A stretch of DNA of 64,000 nucleotides from Flavimobilis rhizosphaerae. GTDB taxonomy: Bacteria > Actinomycetota > Actinomycetes > Actinomycetales > Cellulomonadaceae. Location of the stretch: contig NZ_JACZDF010000002.1 of the NCBI RefSeq assembly GCF_014852685.1, positions 186,001-250,000 of the forward strand, written 5' to 3'. Positions 44,612 through 54,300 of this stretch are shown one piece after another (the first letter of the stretch is position 1; every line of letters starts with the position of its first letter). The notes beneath the pieces were generated by a model. That model saw only the letters and a program-made list of their open reading frames with translations, searched no databases and was not told the origin of the DNA. Position numbers and translations under genes: made by a program.

Positions 44612-46558
44612 TCAGCCGATGCCGACGAGCGTCGGACCCACCGGCAGGACGACGACGCCGCCTGTCGCGACCCACGTGTCCGGCGGCAGGAAGACGCGCA
44701 CGTCGTCGTCGAACGCCATCGGCACGACGGCACGGGTCGTGCGTCGTGCGCCGTCGACACCGACGACCGAGACGGCCTGGTCGAGGAACTCCATGCCGTC
44801 GCTCTGCTCGGGCGCCGGCGCGTCGACGCCAGGGACGGCCTCCGCGTCTGCGTCGTCCAAGGCTGGCCCGACACGGCCGCCGCCGTACGGCCTGGCGACC
44901 AGCGAGAGATCGGCGACGTCAGCCACCGGCTGTCCGTCCGGGCCGACGACGAGCAGCGACAGGCCCTCAGCAGACTCCTCCGTCGCGGGCGTCCCGGCGA
45001 TCCCGGCCTCGGCGACCCAGGGCGTCACCTGCTCCCCGAAGCGGGCGGCACCCGCGTGGACGAGGCGTTCGCGCGCACCGGACGCGGAGACGATCCAGTC
45101 GCCGACGCCCGTGCGCTCCTCGAGCATCGCGGGCGTCGACACGCCCGTGCTGGTGAGCAGGTCGTCGCGGCGCCACGCGGCGCCGGGCAGCGCGGAGATC
45201 GTCGTGCCGTCCTCGGCGGAGACGAACGTCACCCAGCGCGTCGCGACAGCGGTGCTGCCGCCGGCCGGGGTGTCGCGCAGCGCGAGCGGACCGAGGGCGG
45301 TGAGCTCCTCGCGGCGGAAGGACCGCAGGAGGGTCCCGTCGGGGCCGGGCTCGACCGCGCCCGAGAACGAACGCCACGTGCCATCGGTGCTGCGCACGAG
45401 CGACTGGGACGAGCTGCGCGCGAGGATGCGGCCGTCGTGCGTGAGCGCGAGCGTCGGAGTGTCCTGGACGAACCACTGGGAGAGAAGTGTCGAGCCCGAG
45501 CCGAGGCACGCGAGGTCGTCCGCCAGCCCCGCCCAGTAGAGAACGCCCGTGTGCTGGAGGAGCGACGTGACCCGGCACGCGGTGGGCAGCGGGACGCGAG
45601 CGTCGACGGCACCCGTCGCGGCCTCGAGCACGACGATCTCCTGCAGCCCTTCGCCGTCCTCCGTCACCGTCTCGCACGCGACGAACGAGCCGGCGTCGAG
45701 GACCTGGCACGGTGAGGCCGACGGGGCCTCGAGCGGCGCGACCCACGCCGCACGTCCCGCAGCGGTGTCGACCCCGACGACGAGGGCCGCTCGGTCGGCC
45801 TTGACCGGCGCGTCTGCAGCGTCGAGCAGCGCCCGCCACACCTTGGCGCCGACGGAACCCCGTTGGACGACGACGACGGCCTCGGGCGCGGAGGCGTCGG
45901 CGACGCTCGCCGACATGCGCGCGGGCACGACCGAGAGCCCGTCGAGGTCCGAGTCCTTGACCCCCGCGTCCTTCGCGATGTCATCGAGGAGCTCGGCGGG
46001 CCCGAGCGCCCACCGCACCTGCGCGGAGCGCAGCGACACGTCGACCGCGGGAGCGGGCTGCAGGAGGTCCGCCCGGCGGGGGTCGCTCACGTGGACGTCC
46101 GGGATCGCGCCGAGGACGGGCAGTCCGTCGTCGGTCGTCGAGCCCTCGAGGGACGCGAGGAGCGTTGCGAGATCTTCGGCTGCGAGCGTCGGTGCGGGCG
46201 GGGGAGGGGCGGCCGGGTCGCGGTCGCGGAGGATCGTCCAGACGCCGCCGCCGACGAGCGTGAGGGCAGCCACGGCGCCGATCCAGCGTGCGGCACGCCG
46301 GCCGGGGCGGTCACGACGCTCGCGCGCGCGGTCGAGGACGTCGCCGTCGATGCGGGTCGTGACGTCGTCGGGCACGTCGGCCGGGCCCGGAGCGGCGACC
46401 GGTGCAGGGGGAACCACCGGTGCGCGCGGCGGGGTCTGTGCGGGGGCGGCCGCGTCGTGCGGGGCCGCCCCGGCGGACTGGGGGGCCGGACGACGAGCGG
46501 GTCGGAGTCCCTGCTCCTCCCACAGGTCCCGTCGTGCGGGTTCCGTGCCCTGCGTCAT
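44612..46558 (-). CDS. Membrane-anchored propeller-like protein, unrecognised
   Basis: This 648-residue protein has a cytoplasmic, Pro/Ala-rich N-terminus (~95 residues), one membrane helix (~IGAVAALTLVGGGVWTIL, residues ~92-110) and a large extracytoplasmic part made of repeated short beta-strand units with scattered WxxxL and GxVxAR stretches, as in PQQ- or WD-like propellers. Cysteines at CQVLDAGSFVACE and PTACRV may form disulfides. No enzymatic motif is seen. The design resembles actinobacterial surface sensors or chaperones for envelope assembly, but that is a guess. The ATG at 46558 is preceded by AGGGGTGAGC; a Met five codons upstream is possible. It is divergent from glsB. Confidence 0.75.
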   Translation of the reverse strand: MTQGTEPARRDLWEEQGLRPARRPAPQSAGAAPHDAAAPAQTPPRAPVVPPAPVAAPGPADVPDDVTTRIDGDVLDRARERRDRPGRRAARWIGAVAALTLVGGGVWTILRDRDPAAPPPPAPTLAAEDLATLLASLEGSTTDDGLPVLGAIPDVHVSDPRRADLLQPAPAVDVSLRSAQVRWALGPAELLDDIAKDAGVKDSDLDGLSVVPARMSASVADASAPEAVVVVQRGSVGAKVWRALLDAADAPVKADRAALVVGVDTAAGRAAWVAPLEAPSASPCQVLDAGSFVACETVTEDGEGLQEIVVLEAATGAVDARVPLPTACRVTSLLQHTGVLYWAGLADDLACLGSGSTLLSQWFVQDTPTLALTHDGRILARSSSQSLVRSTDGTWRSFSGAVEPGPDGTLLRSFRREELTALGPLALRDTPAGGSTAVATRWVTFVSAEDGTTISALPGAAWRRDDLLTSTGVSTPAMLEERTGVGDWIVSASGARERLVHAGAARFGEQVTPWVAEAGIAGTPATEESAEGLSLLVVGPDGQPVADVADLSLVARPYGGGRVGPALDDADAEAVPGVDAPAPEQSDGMEFLDQAVSVVGVDGARRTTRAVVPMAFDDDVRVFLPPDTWVATGGVVVLPVGPTLVGIG

Positions 46559-46743
46559 GCTCACCCCTGTCATCGCGGCACCGCTGCCGCACCCTCGCAT
46601 GGTCCCGCACAACGTCGGGCGTCGTCCACCTTGGCACGGGCCGGGTCCCCACCCGCCGTCGTGATGCGCACCGCGGCAGCGAGTGGCAGTGTGGTGACAC
46701 CTTGCACCGCACGGTGCGCGACGGGAACGGAAGGGGAATCACC

Positions 46744-47010
46744 ATGGGTGAGCTCATCGGTCTCATCATTTTCGGCGCGGTCATCGGCGCCCTCGCTCGG
46801 CTCTTCATGAAGGGCGAGCAGCCCATCGGCGTCCTGTGGACGATCATCCTCGGGGTGCTTGGAGCGCTCGCAGGCTACTGGCTGTCGGACCTCCTCGGCG
46901 TCAAGGAGACGAGGGGCATCGACTGGATCCGCTGGATCATCTCGATCGTCCTCTCGATCCTCTTCATCAGCATCTACCTCGGGCTGCGCGGCGGTCGACG
47001 CCGCGACTGA
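46744..47010 (+). CDS. GlsB/YeaQ/YmgE-family stress membrane protein
   Basis: This 88-residue protein with three helices shows the family features [19 protein letters not shown], the turn with Gly-rich [16 protein letters not shown], and a final helix ending in RGGRRRD. Members are induced in general stress in several bacteria; the exact job is unknown. The ATG at 46744 follows GGAAGGGGAA, and the protein aligns from there. A terminator follows 15 bases after the stop. Confidence 0.9.
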   Translation: MGELIGLIIFGAVIGALARLFMKGEQPIGVLWTIILGVLGALAGYWLSDLLGVKETRGIDWIRWIISIVLSILFISIYLGLRGGRRRD

Positions 47011-47025
47011 GCACGTTGCGGGCAG

Positions 47026-47063
47026 CGCCCCCGTCCCGGACCTCACGGTCCGTGACGGGGGCG
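47026..47063 (+). terminator. Intrinsic terminator after glsB
   Basis: CGCCCCCGTC (47026-47035) pairs with GACGGGGGCG (47054-47063), with an inner GGACC/GGTCC stem and a TCAC loop. TTGTCGTCCT follows. Confidence 0.8.
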
Positions 47064-47110
47064 TTGTCGTCCTCACCTGTGCACGACGCACGCGTCGGCC
47101 TCGCCACGCC

Positions 47111-47116
47111 TAGGGT
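47111..47116 (+). promoter_or_regulatory. -10 box of recQ, leaderless arrangement
   Basis: TAGGGT ends seven bases before the GTG at 47124. Transcription would begin at the start codon, and no ribosome site is present. Confidence 0.5.
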
Positions 47117-47123
47117 GGGCGAC

Positions 47124-49016
47124 GTGACCCCGACGACCCCGCCCTTCGACCCTCGCCCGCTCGACGTCCTGCGCCGCATCTGGGGCTACGACGCGTTCCG
47201 TGGTGACCAGGCGGAGATCATCGACACTCTCGTGCGGGGCGAGGACGCGCTCGTCCTCATGCCGACGGGCGGCGGCAAGTCCCTCTGCTACCAGGTACCT
47301 GCGCTCGTGCGGGACGGCGTCGGCGTCGTCGTGTCCCCGCTCATCGCGCTCATGCAGGACCAGGTTGACGCGCTCGCCGCGCTCGGCGTCCGCGCCGGGT
47401 TCCTCAACTCGACGCAGACGCCCGACGAGCGTCGCCAGGTCGAGGCCGACCTGCTCGACGGCACGCTCGACCTTCTCTACCTCGCCCCCGAGCGGCTCGG
47501 CGTGCCTTCGACGCTCGACCTGCTCGGCCGCGCCCGCATCGCACTCTTCGCGATCGACGAGGCCCACTGCGTCTCGCAGTGGGGCCACGACTTCCGACCC
47601 GACTACCTGCGGCTGTCCGTCCTCCACGAGCGCTGGCCGGACGTGCCGCGCATCGCGCTCACCGCGACGGCGACGTCCGCGACGCGCACCGAGATCGCCG
47701 AGCGGCTCGAGCTCACGGGCGCCCGCCACTTCGTCGCGAGCTTCGACCGACCGAACATCCGCTACCGGATCGTCGGCAAGGACAACCCGCGCGCTCAGCT
47801 CGTCGACCTGCTCACGAACGAGCACGACGGCGACGCCGGCATCGTCTACTGCCTCTCGCGGGCGTCCGTCGAGCAGACGGCCGCGCACCTCGTCGAGCGC
47901 GGCATCCCCGCGCTGCCGTACCACGCGGGTCTCGATGCCTCGGTGCGTGCGCGCCACCAGTCGCGGTTCCTCCGTGAGGACGGGCTCGTCATGGTCGCGA
48001 CGATCGCGTTCGGCATGGGCATCGACAAGCCTGACGTCCGGTTCGTCGCGCACCTCGACCTGCCGAAGTCCGTCGAGGGCTACTACCAGGAGACGGGCCG
48101 CGCGGGCCGCGACGGCGCACCAGCGACCGCCTGGCTCGCCTACGGCCTCGCGGACGTCGTCCAGCAGCGCCGCATGATCGACTCCTCCGAGGGCGACGCC
48201 ACGCACCGCCGCCAGCTCTCCGCGCATCTTGACGCGATGCTCGCGCTGTGCGAGACCGTCGGCTGCCGCCGCGTCCAGCTCCTCGGGTACTTCGGCGAGG
48301 AGTCCGAGCCGTGCGGCAACTGCGACACGTGCCTCACCCCGCCCCGCACGTGGGACGGCACCGTCGCCGCGCAGAAGCTGCTCTCGACGGTCGTGCGGCT
48401 CGAGCGTGAGCGCGGACAGCACTTCGGCGCCGGGCACATCATCGACATCCTCCGCGGCAAGGAGACGCCGCGCGTCCGCGAGCTCGGGCACAGCACCCTC
48501 TCGACGTACGGCATCGGGGAGGACGTGTCGGAGGCCGAGTGGCGGGGCGTCGTGCGCCAGCTGCTTGCGCAGGGGCTCGTCGGCGTGGATGCGCGCGGCT
48601 ACTCGACGCTCGAGCTCACGTCCCTGTCCGCCGCCGTGCTCACGGGCGAGCGGACCGTTCTCATGCGACACGAGGAGCCGCGCGCCTCCCGGCGCCCGGC
48701 GTCGGGCGGCGGCCGTGCAGCTCGTGCCGCCGCCGTGGCCGAGGGGCTCGACGCCGCCGCGACCGAGCTCTTCGAGGAGCTGCGCGCATGGCGCGGCGCG
48801 ACGTCGAAGGAGCTCGGTGTGCCCGCGTACGTCGTCTTCCACGACGCGACGCTCCGCGAGATCGCCCAGCGACGGCCGACCTCGCTCCCGGAGCTCGCGA
48901 CCGTCGGCGGCGTCGGCGCGAGCAAGCTCGAGAAGTTCGGGACGGGTGTGCTCGACGTCGTCGGGCGCGTGACGGGCGTCGACGTCGACACGGACGCGGG
49001 GACGCTCGAGCTGTAG
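47124..49016 (+). CDS. recQ: ATP-dependent DNA helicase RecQ
   Basis: This 630-residue 3'-5' helicase acts in recombination repair. In order: motif 0/I ([26 protein letters not shown] near residue 44), motif [21 protein letters not shown] (~140), motif III LTATAT, motif IV onwards ([15 protein letters not shown]), motif [15 protein letters not shown] (~318), a zinc-binding part with Cys in LCETVGCRR and [13 protein letters not shown], the winged-helix RQC domain, and a C-terminal HRDC domain (~540-615, [22 protein letters not shown]). The GTG at 47124 gives a normal N-terminus and lies seven bases after TAGGGT, suggesting a leaderless message. Full RecQ-RQC-HRDC layout is intact. Confidence 0.95.
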   Translation: MTPTTPPFDPRPLDVLRRIWGYDAFRGDQAEIIDTLVRGEDALVLMPTGGGKSLCYQVPALVRDGVGVVVSPLIALMQDQVDALAALGVRAGFLNSTQTPDERRQVEADLLDGTLDLLYLAPERLGVPSTLDLLGRARIALFAIDEAHCVSQWGHDFRPDYLRLSVLHERWPDVPRIALTATATSATRTEIAERLELTGARHFVASFDRPNIRYRIVGKDNPRAQLVDLLTNEHDGDAGIVYCLSRASVEQTAAHLVERGIPALPYHAGLDASVRARHQSRFLREDGLVMVATIAFGMGIDKPDVRFVAHLDLPKSVEGYYQETGRAGRDGAPATAWLAYGLADVVQQRRMIDSSEGDATHRRQLSAHLDAMLALCETVGCRRVQLLGYFGEESEPCGNCDTCLTPPRTWDGTVAAQKLLSTVVRLERERGQHFGAGHIIDILRGKETPRVRELGHSTLSTYGIGEDVSEAEWRGVVRQLLAQGLVGVDARGYSTLELTSLSAAVLTGERTVLMRHEEPRASRRPASGGGRAARAAAVAEGLDAAATELFEELRAWRGATSKELGVPAYVVFHDATLREIAQRRPTSLPELATVGGVGASKLEKFGTGVLDVVGRVTGVDVDTDAGTLEL

Positions 49017-49043
49017 CGCTTCGGGCCGACCCCCGGCTCGTCT

Positions 49044-49105
49044 ACCCGCAACTTTCTGCCCTACCCGCGAGCTCAGACTTGCGGGTAGCGCAGAGACTTG
49101 CGGGT
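49044..49105. repeat. 62-bp nested palindrome with repeated words (palindrome C)
   Basis: Outer arms 49044-49059 and 49090-49105 pair with two mismatches. Inner arms 49061-49071 and 49078-49088 pair with one G-T, around CTCAGA. Both are centred at 49074.5. CTACCCGC occurs twice on the left, 18 bases apart, and CTTGCGGGT twice on the right. It lies 27 bases after recQ. No U-tract follows. Confidence 0.8.
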
Positions 49106-49149
49106 GCGCGGTGGCCCCGGCCTGGGCGGGCGGTGCTTGGATGGGAGGC

Positions 49150-49773
49150 ATGAGCACGACGACGGGCCCGCGCGCCCCGCAGCATCCGGGGCATGTCGAG
49201 GTCGTCTGCGGGCCGATGTTCGCGGGTAAGTCTGAGGAGCTGCTGCGCCGTGTGCGACGTGCAAGGTTCGCGGGGCTCGCGGTCGAGGTCGTGAGCCACG
49301 CCGTCGACGACCGGCGCGGTGCTGGCACGGTGTCGTCGCACTCGGGGCTCGCGGTCCCGGCGGTCGCGGTCGGTGACGTCGCGGCGCTCGAGGCTCACGT
49401 GCGTGGCCAGCGCGCGACAGGGGGGCTCGACGTCGTGGCGATCGACGAGGCCCAGTTCTTCGGGCCCGACCTCGTCGACGCCGTGCAGAGGCTCGCGGGC
49501 GACGGGCTCGTCGTGCTCGTCGCTGGGCTTGACGTGACCTTCGAGGCGCGGCCGTTCGAGCCGCTGCCGAGCCTGTGCGCGCTCGCGGAGCGGGTCACAC
49601 GGCTCACTGCCGTGTGCGGGGTGTGCGGCGCGGACGCCGCGTTCCACGAGCGGGTCGTCGCGACGCCCTCGGCGGCGGGGCGTGTCGAGGACGCGCGCTC
49701 GGAGCTCGTCGGTGGTGCGGAGTCGTACGTCGCGCGTTGCCGCCACCATCTTGCGGCGGCACCCTGGCGCTGA
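49150..49773 (+). CDS. tdk: Thymidine kinase
   Basis: This 207-residue type II thymidine kinase phosphorylates deoxythymidine for nucleotide salvage. The P-loop is CGPMFAGKSEELLRRVRR (residues ~19-36), Walker B is VVAIDEAQFFGPDLVD (~95), and the zinc ribbon is formed by Cys residues in LCALAERV, VCGVCGADAAF and YVARCRHH. The lasso loop with FHERVVAT is present. The ATG at 49150 follows GGGAGGC. Type II kinases are not universal in Actinobacteria, so presence here is noteworthy but not odd. Confidence 0.93.
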   Translation: MSTTTGPRAPQHPGHVEVVCGPMFAGKSEELLRRVRRARFAGLAVEVVSHAVDDRRGAGTVSSHSGLAVPAVAVGDVAALEAHVRGQRATGGLDVVAIDEAQFFGPDLVDAVQRLAGDGLVVLVAGLDVTFEARPFEPLPSLCALAERVTRLTAVCGVCGADAAFHERVVATPSAAGRVEDARSELVGGAESYVARCRHHLAAAPWR

Positions 49774-49865
49774 CGCGTCGTCCGGCCGGTCGTCGCGGGC
49801 CTGGCGTCGCGCCCGGATGTGTCGTCGAGATGCGTGGCCGTGGTGCGGCAGGGGCGGACAGGGAA

Positions 49866-49913
49866 GCGCGCGGTCCTGGGTCGCCGAGGGGATGGCAACC
49901 AGGGACCGCGCGC
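49866..49913. terminator. Long hairpin in the gap after tdk
   Basis: Arms 49866-49885 (GCGCGCGGTCC first) and 49894-49913 (GGACCGCGCGC last) pair over about 20 bases with a bulge and a mismatch around GAGGGGAT. No T-run follows. The whole gap 49774-50146 (373 bases) holds no other feature I can support apart from an eight-G run near 49950 and a TAGCCT hexamer at 50093-50098 that might be a -10. Confidence 0.6.
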
Positions 49914-50146
49914 GTCCGTGGCGTCGTGCGACGCGGTGACGCCCGGTGGGGGGGGCCAGGACGTCACCTCCACCGTAGGCAACGGCGACGCTGCGCGGCA
50001 CCGGACGTTGGTCCCGGTTCGGACGGTGCGTGACGGGAATAAAGCGACGTCACAGGTGCGCAGGAGCGTGCCAGGGGCTCCGGGCCGGCGGTAGCCTGAC
50101 GGCGAGCTGCTGTCGTACGCAGCCCGAGGAACGAGCGGAGTGGCGC

Positions 50147-50902
50147 GTGATCTTTACCGGAATCGAGCCGGTGGCGACGGGTGGCGGTCTGACCGAGGTG
50201 ACGCTGACGGACGGGCGCCAGCTCGACCTCTACAACGCGGCGGATCTCCTCGGTCTGAACGTGCGTCCGATGTCCCGCGAGATCGTGCTGACGTTCCGCT
50301 TGATCGACGATGGGACGGTTCTTGTCTGGACCTTCTCGGGCGTGGGCCCATGCCGGTTCGAGGCTGAGGGATTCGCGTTCACCTCGCTCGAGCACCAGGA
50401 GTTCGTCGCGTTCGAGGTGGACGGGGACCCCGCCGCGCAGGATGCGTTGAGGTGGTGCTTCTCCTTCACGGACCTCGAACTGACGTTCACCGCGTGCGCG
50501 ACCGTGGTGCGGGCCGCCGGGCCTGAGGCATCGGACGCCGAGACGTCGAGAGCGTCCGCTGCGGACGTCTACCTCGCTGCTCTCGGCCTGACCCTGGCAC
50601 ATGATGCGGGCCCGCTACCGGTTGATCCCGCGGTTGCGGGTCTGCCGTCCACCATGCCGTCGGACGAGTGGCGGCGCGCAGTCCGCGCGCGTGACCCACG
50701 GCTGCGGATGGACGCGCGGGGTGTTGACCTCGTGCTCGCCGGCGCAGAGGGGCGTGCGAGGGTTCGTGTGAGCGCCGGCGGTGGTGACGCGTGGCTCGAC
50801 GCGTCCGGTGACGAGATCGTCCTGCGCGTGCCGACGTCGACCTGCCCGGACGTCGTCGCTGCCGCCGTCACCGGCGTGCTCGCAGGCGCGGTGCGGCGCT
50901 GA
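50147..50902 (+). CDS. Unrecognised two-domain protein
   Basis: This 251-residue protein is not recognised. Residues 1-100 alternate short strands (LTEVTLTDGRQLDLYNAADL, REIVLTFRLIDDGTVLVWTF, EHQEFVAFEVDG), which suggests a small beta-sandwich. Residues ~100-135 include cysteines in RWCFSF and TACATVV. The C-terminal ~110 residues contain an LRMDARGVDLVLAGAEGRARV beta-hairpin. No signal peptide or membrane helix is seen, so it is likely cytosolic. The GTG at 50147 has GGAG six bases upstream. Codon usage agrees with neighbours, so it looks like a resident gene. Confidence 0.7.
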   Translation: MIFTGIEPVATGGGLTEVTLTDGRQLDLYNAADLLGLNVRPMSREIVLTFRLIDDGTVLVWTFSGVGPCRFEAEGFAFTSLEHQEFVAFEVDGDPAAQDALRWCFSFTDLELTFTACATVVRAAGPEASDAETSRASAADVYLAALGLTLAHDAGPLPVDPAVAGLPSTMPSDEWRRAVRARDPRLRMDARGVDLVLAGAEGRARVRVSAGGGDAWLDASGDEIVLRVPTSTCPDVVAAAVTGVLAGAVRR

Positions 50903-50925
50903 CGCTGAGCCCCCGCCGTTCGTTC

Positions 50926-51333
50926 TTAGTTCGCGGGGAGCGACTCTTGAAGGTCGCGTAGGCTGCCGAGTTCGATCTGCTGCAGGATGGTGTCGTCGTC
51001 CCCACCCCAGAAGGGACTCCAGGGTGTGTTGTCAGTGTCAGTGTCTCTGCGGACGGCGAACTCTCCTTCGCGCAGGCCGACGCGGAGGACCGAGGGCGCC
51101 AACGAGGCGACGTGGGCGAAGTGCATCCATTCGAGCGGACCTTCGTCCTCACAGCCATCAGAGAGGTCCGGGACGTCGGACAGGTCCAGGTGCGCGAGGT
51201 AGATCCAGACGTGGTCGGACAGCCTCGCGATGCAGGTGGGCTGGGCCGTCCCGCTGACCAGGTCGCCCGAGACGAGCACGCCCGTCTCGAGGTCCGGAAT
51301 GCGGCGACGTCGCCGTTCGAGCGCCTTGAACAA
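50926..51333 (-). CDS. Small unrecognised protein downstream of the helicase
   Basis: This 135-residue protein begins MFKALERRRRRIPDLETGVL from a TTG at 51333, with GAGGAGA ten bases upstream and the helicase stop 14 bases away. It has a basic N-terminus and an acidic rest (DLSDGCEDEGPLEW, RRDTDTDNTPWSPFWGG, DDDTILQQIELGSL). The segment VSGTAQPTCIARLSDHVWIYLAHLDL could be a beta core. Codon third positions are less GC-rich than in neighbours, suggesting recent arrival or weak selection. No family is recognised; the pairing with the helicase is the only context. Confidence 0.62.
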   Translation of the reverse strand: MFKALERRRRRIPDLETGVLVSGDLVSGTAQPTCIARLSDHVWIYLAHLDLSDVPDLSDGCEDEGPLEWMHFAHVASLAPSVLRVGLREGEFAVRRDTDTDNTPWSPFWGGDDDTILQQIELGSLRDLQESLPAN

Positions 51334-51346
51334 CGGGAACGTCTCC

Positions 51347-54300
51347 TCAGAGCGGGTCGGTGAGGCCGAGGAACGCGCCGAGGTCGGCGAGCGCCGCGGG
51401 GGTGGTGGGCAGGTGGTCGACGAGGTGCGTCGACCGGACGAGCACCGCGTGGTGCTGCGCGCGGGAGACCGCGACGTTGACGCGGTGCCGGTCGAGGAGG
51501 AACGTCATGCCGCGCGCGGCTTCCTCGGCGCTCGACGTCGCGAACGTGACGACGGCGACCGGCGCCTCCTGGCCCTGGAACCTGTCGACGGTGCCGACAC
51601 GCGTCCCCTCGAACCCGGAGCGGTCGAGGGCCTCGCGCACGAGCTGCACCTGGGCGTTGTACGCGGCGACGACGATGACATCCTCGTCGGTCGCGACCCG
51701 GCCCGGCTCGTCCTTGCCCGGGATCCACGTGGAGCCGACGACGTCGCGCACGACGTCGACGACGGCGGTGGCCTCCTCGGGGCTCGCGGTCGCGCGCCCC
51801 GCATGCTCGACCTCGACGAGGTGCACCCCGGGTGCTGTGTCGACGAGCTCACGGTGCTCGGGCACGCCCGGGCGCGAGCGCAGACGCCGCTCGTACGAGA
51901 GGCGCGACACGGGACCGCACACGGCCGGGTGCATGCGCCACGACTCTGCGAGGAAGAACCCGAGGTGGTCGGGGAGAGTCGCGTGCCCGTCCATGAGCCA
52001 GCCGAGCGCCGAGGTGTCGACGGGCTCGGGGTGCGTGCCCTGCGTGACCTGCGGCAGCTGCTGCGGGTCGCCGAGGAGCATGACGTTGCGTGCGGCGCTC
52101 GCCACGGCGAGCGTCCCGGCGAGCGCGAACTGCCCGGCCTCGTCGACGACGAGCAGGTCGTAACCGCCCGGCGGCACGTTCTTCTCGGCGCAGAACGTCC
52201 ACTGCGTGCCGCCGACGACGCAGCCGCGCCCGGCGTGGTCGGCGAGGAACGCCTCGACGGACGACGACGCCGCGTCGGTGAGCCGCGTCCACGGGTGCTC
52301 GTCCGTGTCGCCGGTCGCGTTCTTCTTCCCGACGTCCTCGCGCGCGACGCCAGCGTTGACGATGCCCGCGAGCATGTTCTCGACGACGGCGTGCGACTGT
52401 CCGACGACGGCGACCTTCCAGCCCTCGGCGACGAGCCGCGCGACGACGCGCGACCCGGTGAACGTCTTGCCGGTCCCGGGCGGTCCCTGGACGGCGAGGT
52501 AGGAGTCGTCGAGAGCGAGGACCGTCCGCGTGATCGCGCCGACGAGGTCGTCGGTGCGCTCGGCCGCGCTCGGGAACGTCGCCCCCGCGCGCAGGCGCGG
52601 CGGGACGCGCCGCAGGAGGTCGAGCACCGCGAGCCGGGGGAGGACCGGGGCGTCGCCGACCTCACCGAGGGCCGCGACGACGCGGTCGGCGAGCCGGAGG
52701 ATCGCGGCGGCGGGTTGCTTGCCGAGGTCGACGACAGCGGGCACGAGCGCGAGCGGTGCAGCGGACCAGCCGTCGACGCCGGCCTTCGTCGTCTCGGTCA
52801 CGGTGATCGTCGAGATCGCGCCGTGTGTCTCGACCTCGTCGACGGCGACCTTGGTGTGCCACGTGAGCGCGCCGTCGCCCGCGGTGCCGAACGAGTCGTC
52901 GACGCCGGGCGGGTAGACGGCCCACAGGGACGTGCCGGGCCGGACGTCCGAGCCCGGCTCGAGCTCGGCACGCAGCACGACCTGGCGAGTCGACGTGCGC
53001 TTGCGGCCCTCGGGCGGGACCCACGGCTCGGGCATGACGGCGGGGACGCCGTCGTACGTGCCGGGTCGCACGACGGAGCGGGACGTCCACTCGTCGACGG
53101 GAGTGAGCAGGCGGTCGAAGTGCTCCCACCACGCGGGACGTACCTCGCGCCGGTGGAAGCGCAGGCCTGCGGCGAGCATCGCGAGCGCCTGCTCGTCGGC
53201 CGTGCGATGCACGGGGTCGTCGCCTGCGGCGGCGAGGAGCGTTGCCTCGACCTCCGCGAGGTGGAGAGCCTCGGGCGTGGGGTCGACGGGCTCGGCGCCC
53301 TCGTGCGCCGCGACCTGCCCGCCCGAGGGCACGACGCCGTGCTCGGCGGCCCGCGCGTCGAGCCAGAGGCGCAGGTCGCGCGTCGAGATGCAGTCGTCCG
53401 CGTTGTACTCGGCGATCGCTTCGAGGCGGTGCTCGAAGGCATCGTGGTCGCCGGCGTCGCGCAGCGCGCACGCCTCGGCGTACTCGACGATCGAGTCAGC
53501 GCCGCTCGTCACGCCCTCGCGGCTCTCGGGGGAGTAGAGGGGCTCGAGCTTCTTGATCGAGTACGACGGCTGCGAGATGCGCAGCGCACCGCGCACGGTT
53601 GCGTAGAGGTCGACGAGGACGCCCGCGCGCAGGAGGTCGTCGAGCATGTCCTCGCCGACGCCGTGGCGGCCCGCGAGGCGCTTGAGGGCGGCGGGCTCGT
53701 AGGGCGCGTAGTGGTAGACGTGCATGTCGGGGAACTGCGTCCGGCGGGCCGTGACGAGCTCGAGGAAGTCGACGAGCACCTGCTTCTCGCTCGCACGGTC
53801 GTGAGCCCACAGGGCCGTGAAGGGCGGTGCCTCGTCGTCGGCGGCGGGCTCGGCGACCATGCCCCAGAGGTACTCGAGGCCCCAGTCGTCGGGCTCGTCA
53901 CCGACCCACAGCGGGTCGCCCTCGAAGTCGAAGTACAGGTCGCCCGCCGAGCGCGGCGGCAGCTGCGCGAGCACGGCGGGATCGAAGACCTCGGCCTCGA
54001 CGGCGGGCCGTCCGTCGGGGAGCAGCGGTCCGGGGCCGTCGGGCGGCGACTGGCGCACCTGCAGCCGCGCCTGCGCGCGGAGCGTCGCGACGGCGCCCGC
54101 CGCGAGCCCGGGCACGGGGCCGTCCGTGGCCGCGAGCTCGTCGATCGTCGTGATCCCTGCGGCGTGGAGCCGCGTGCGCTGCGTCGGGCGCAGGCCCGCG
54201 ACGAGCAGGAGATCGCGCTCGTGGGCGACCCACGCCTCGCACACGTCGCACGTGCCGCAGCGCGTGAGGCCGGGTGACTGCCACGTCACGGCGGCTCTGC

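Noticed and set aside
49943-49956. Run of eight G in the gap after tdk as a quadruplex
   Set aside because: A single G run without three partner runs at short distance is not enough to claim a quadruplex.
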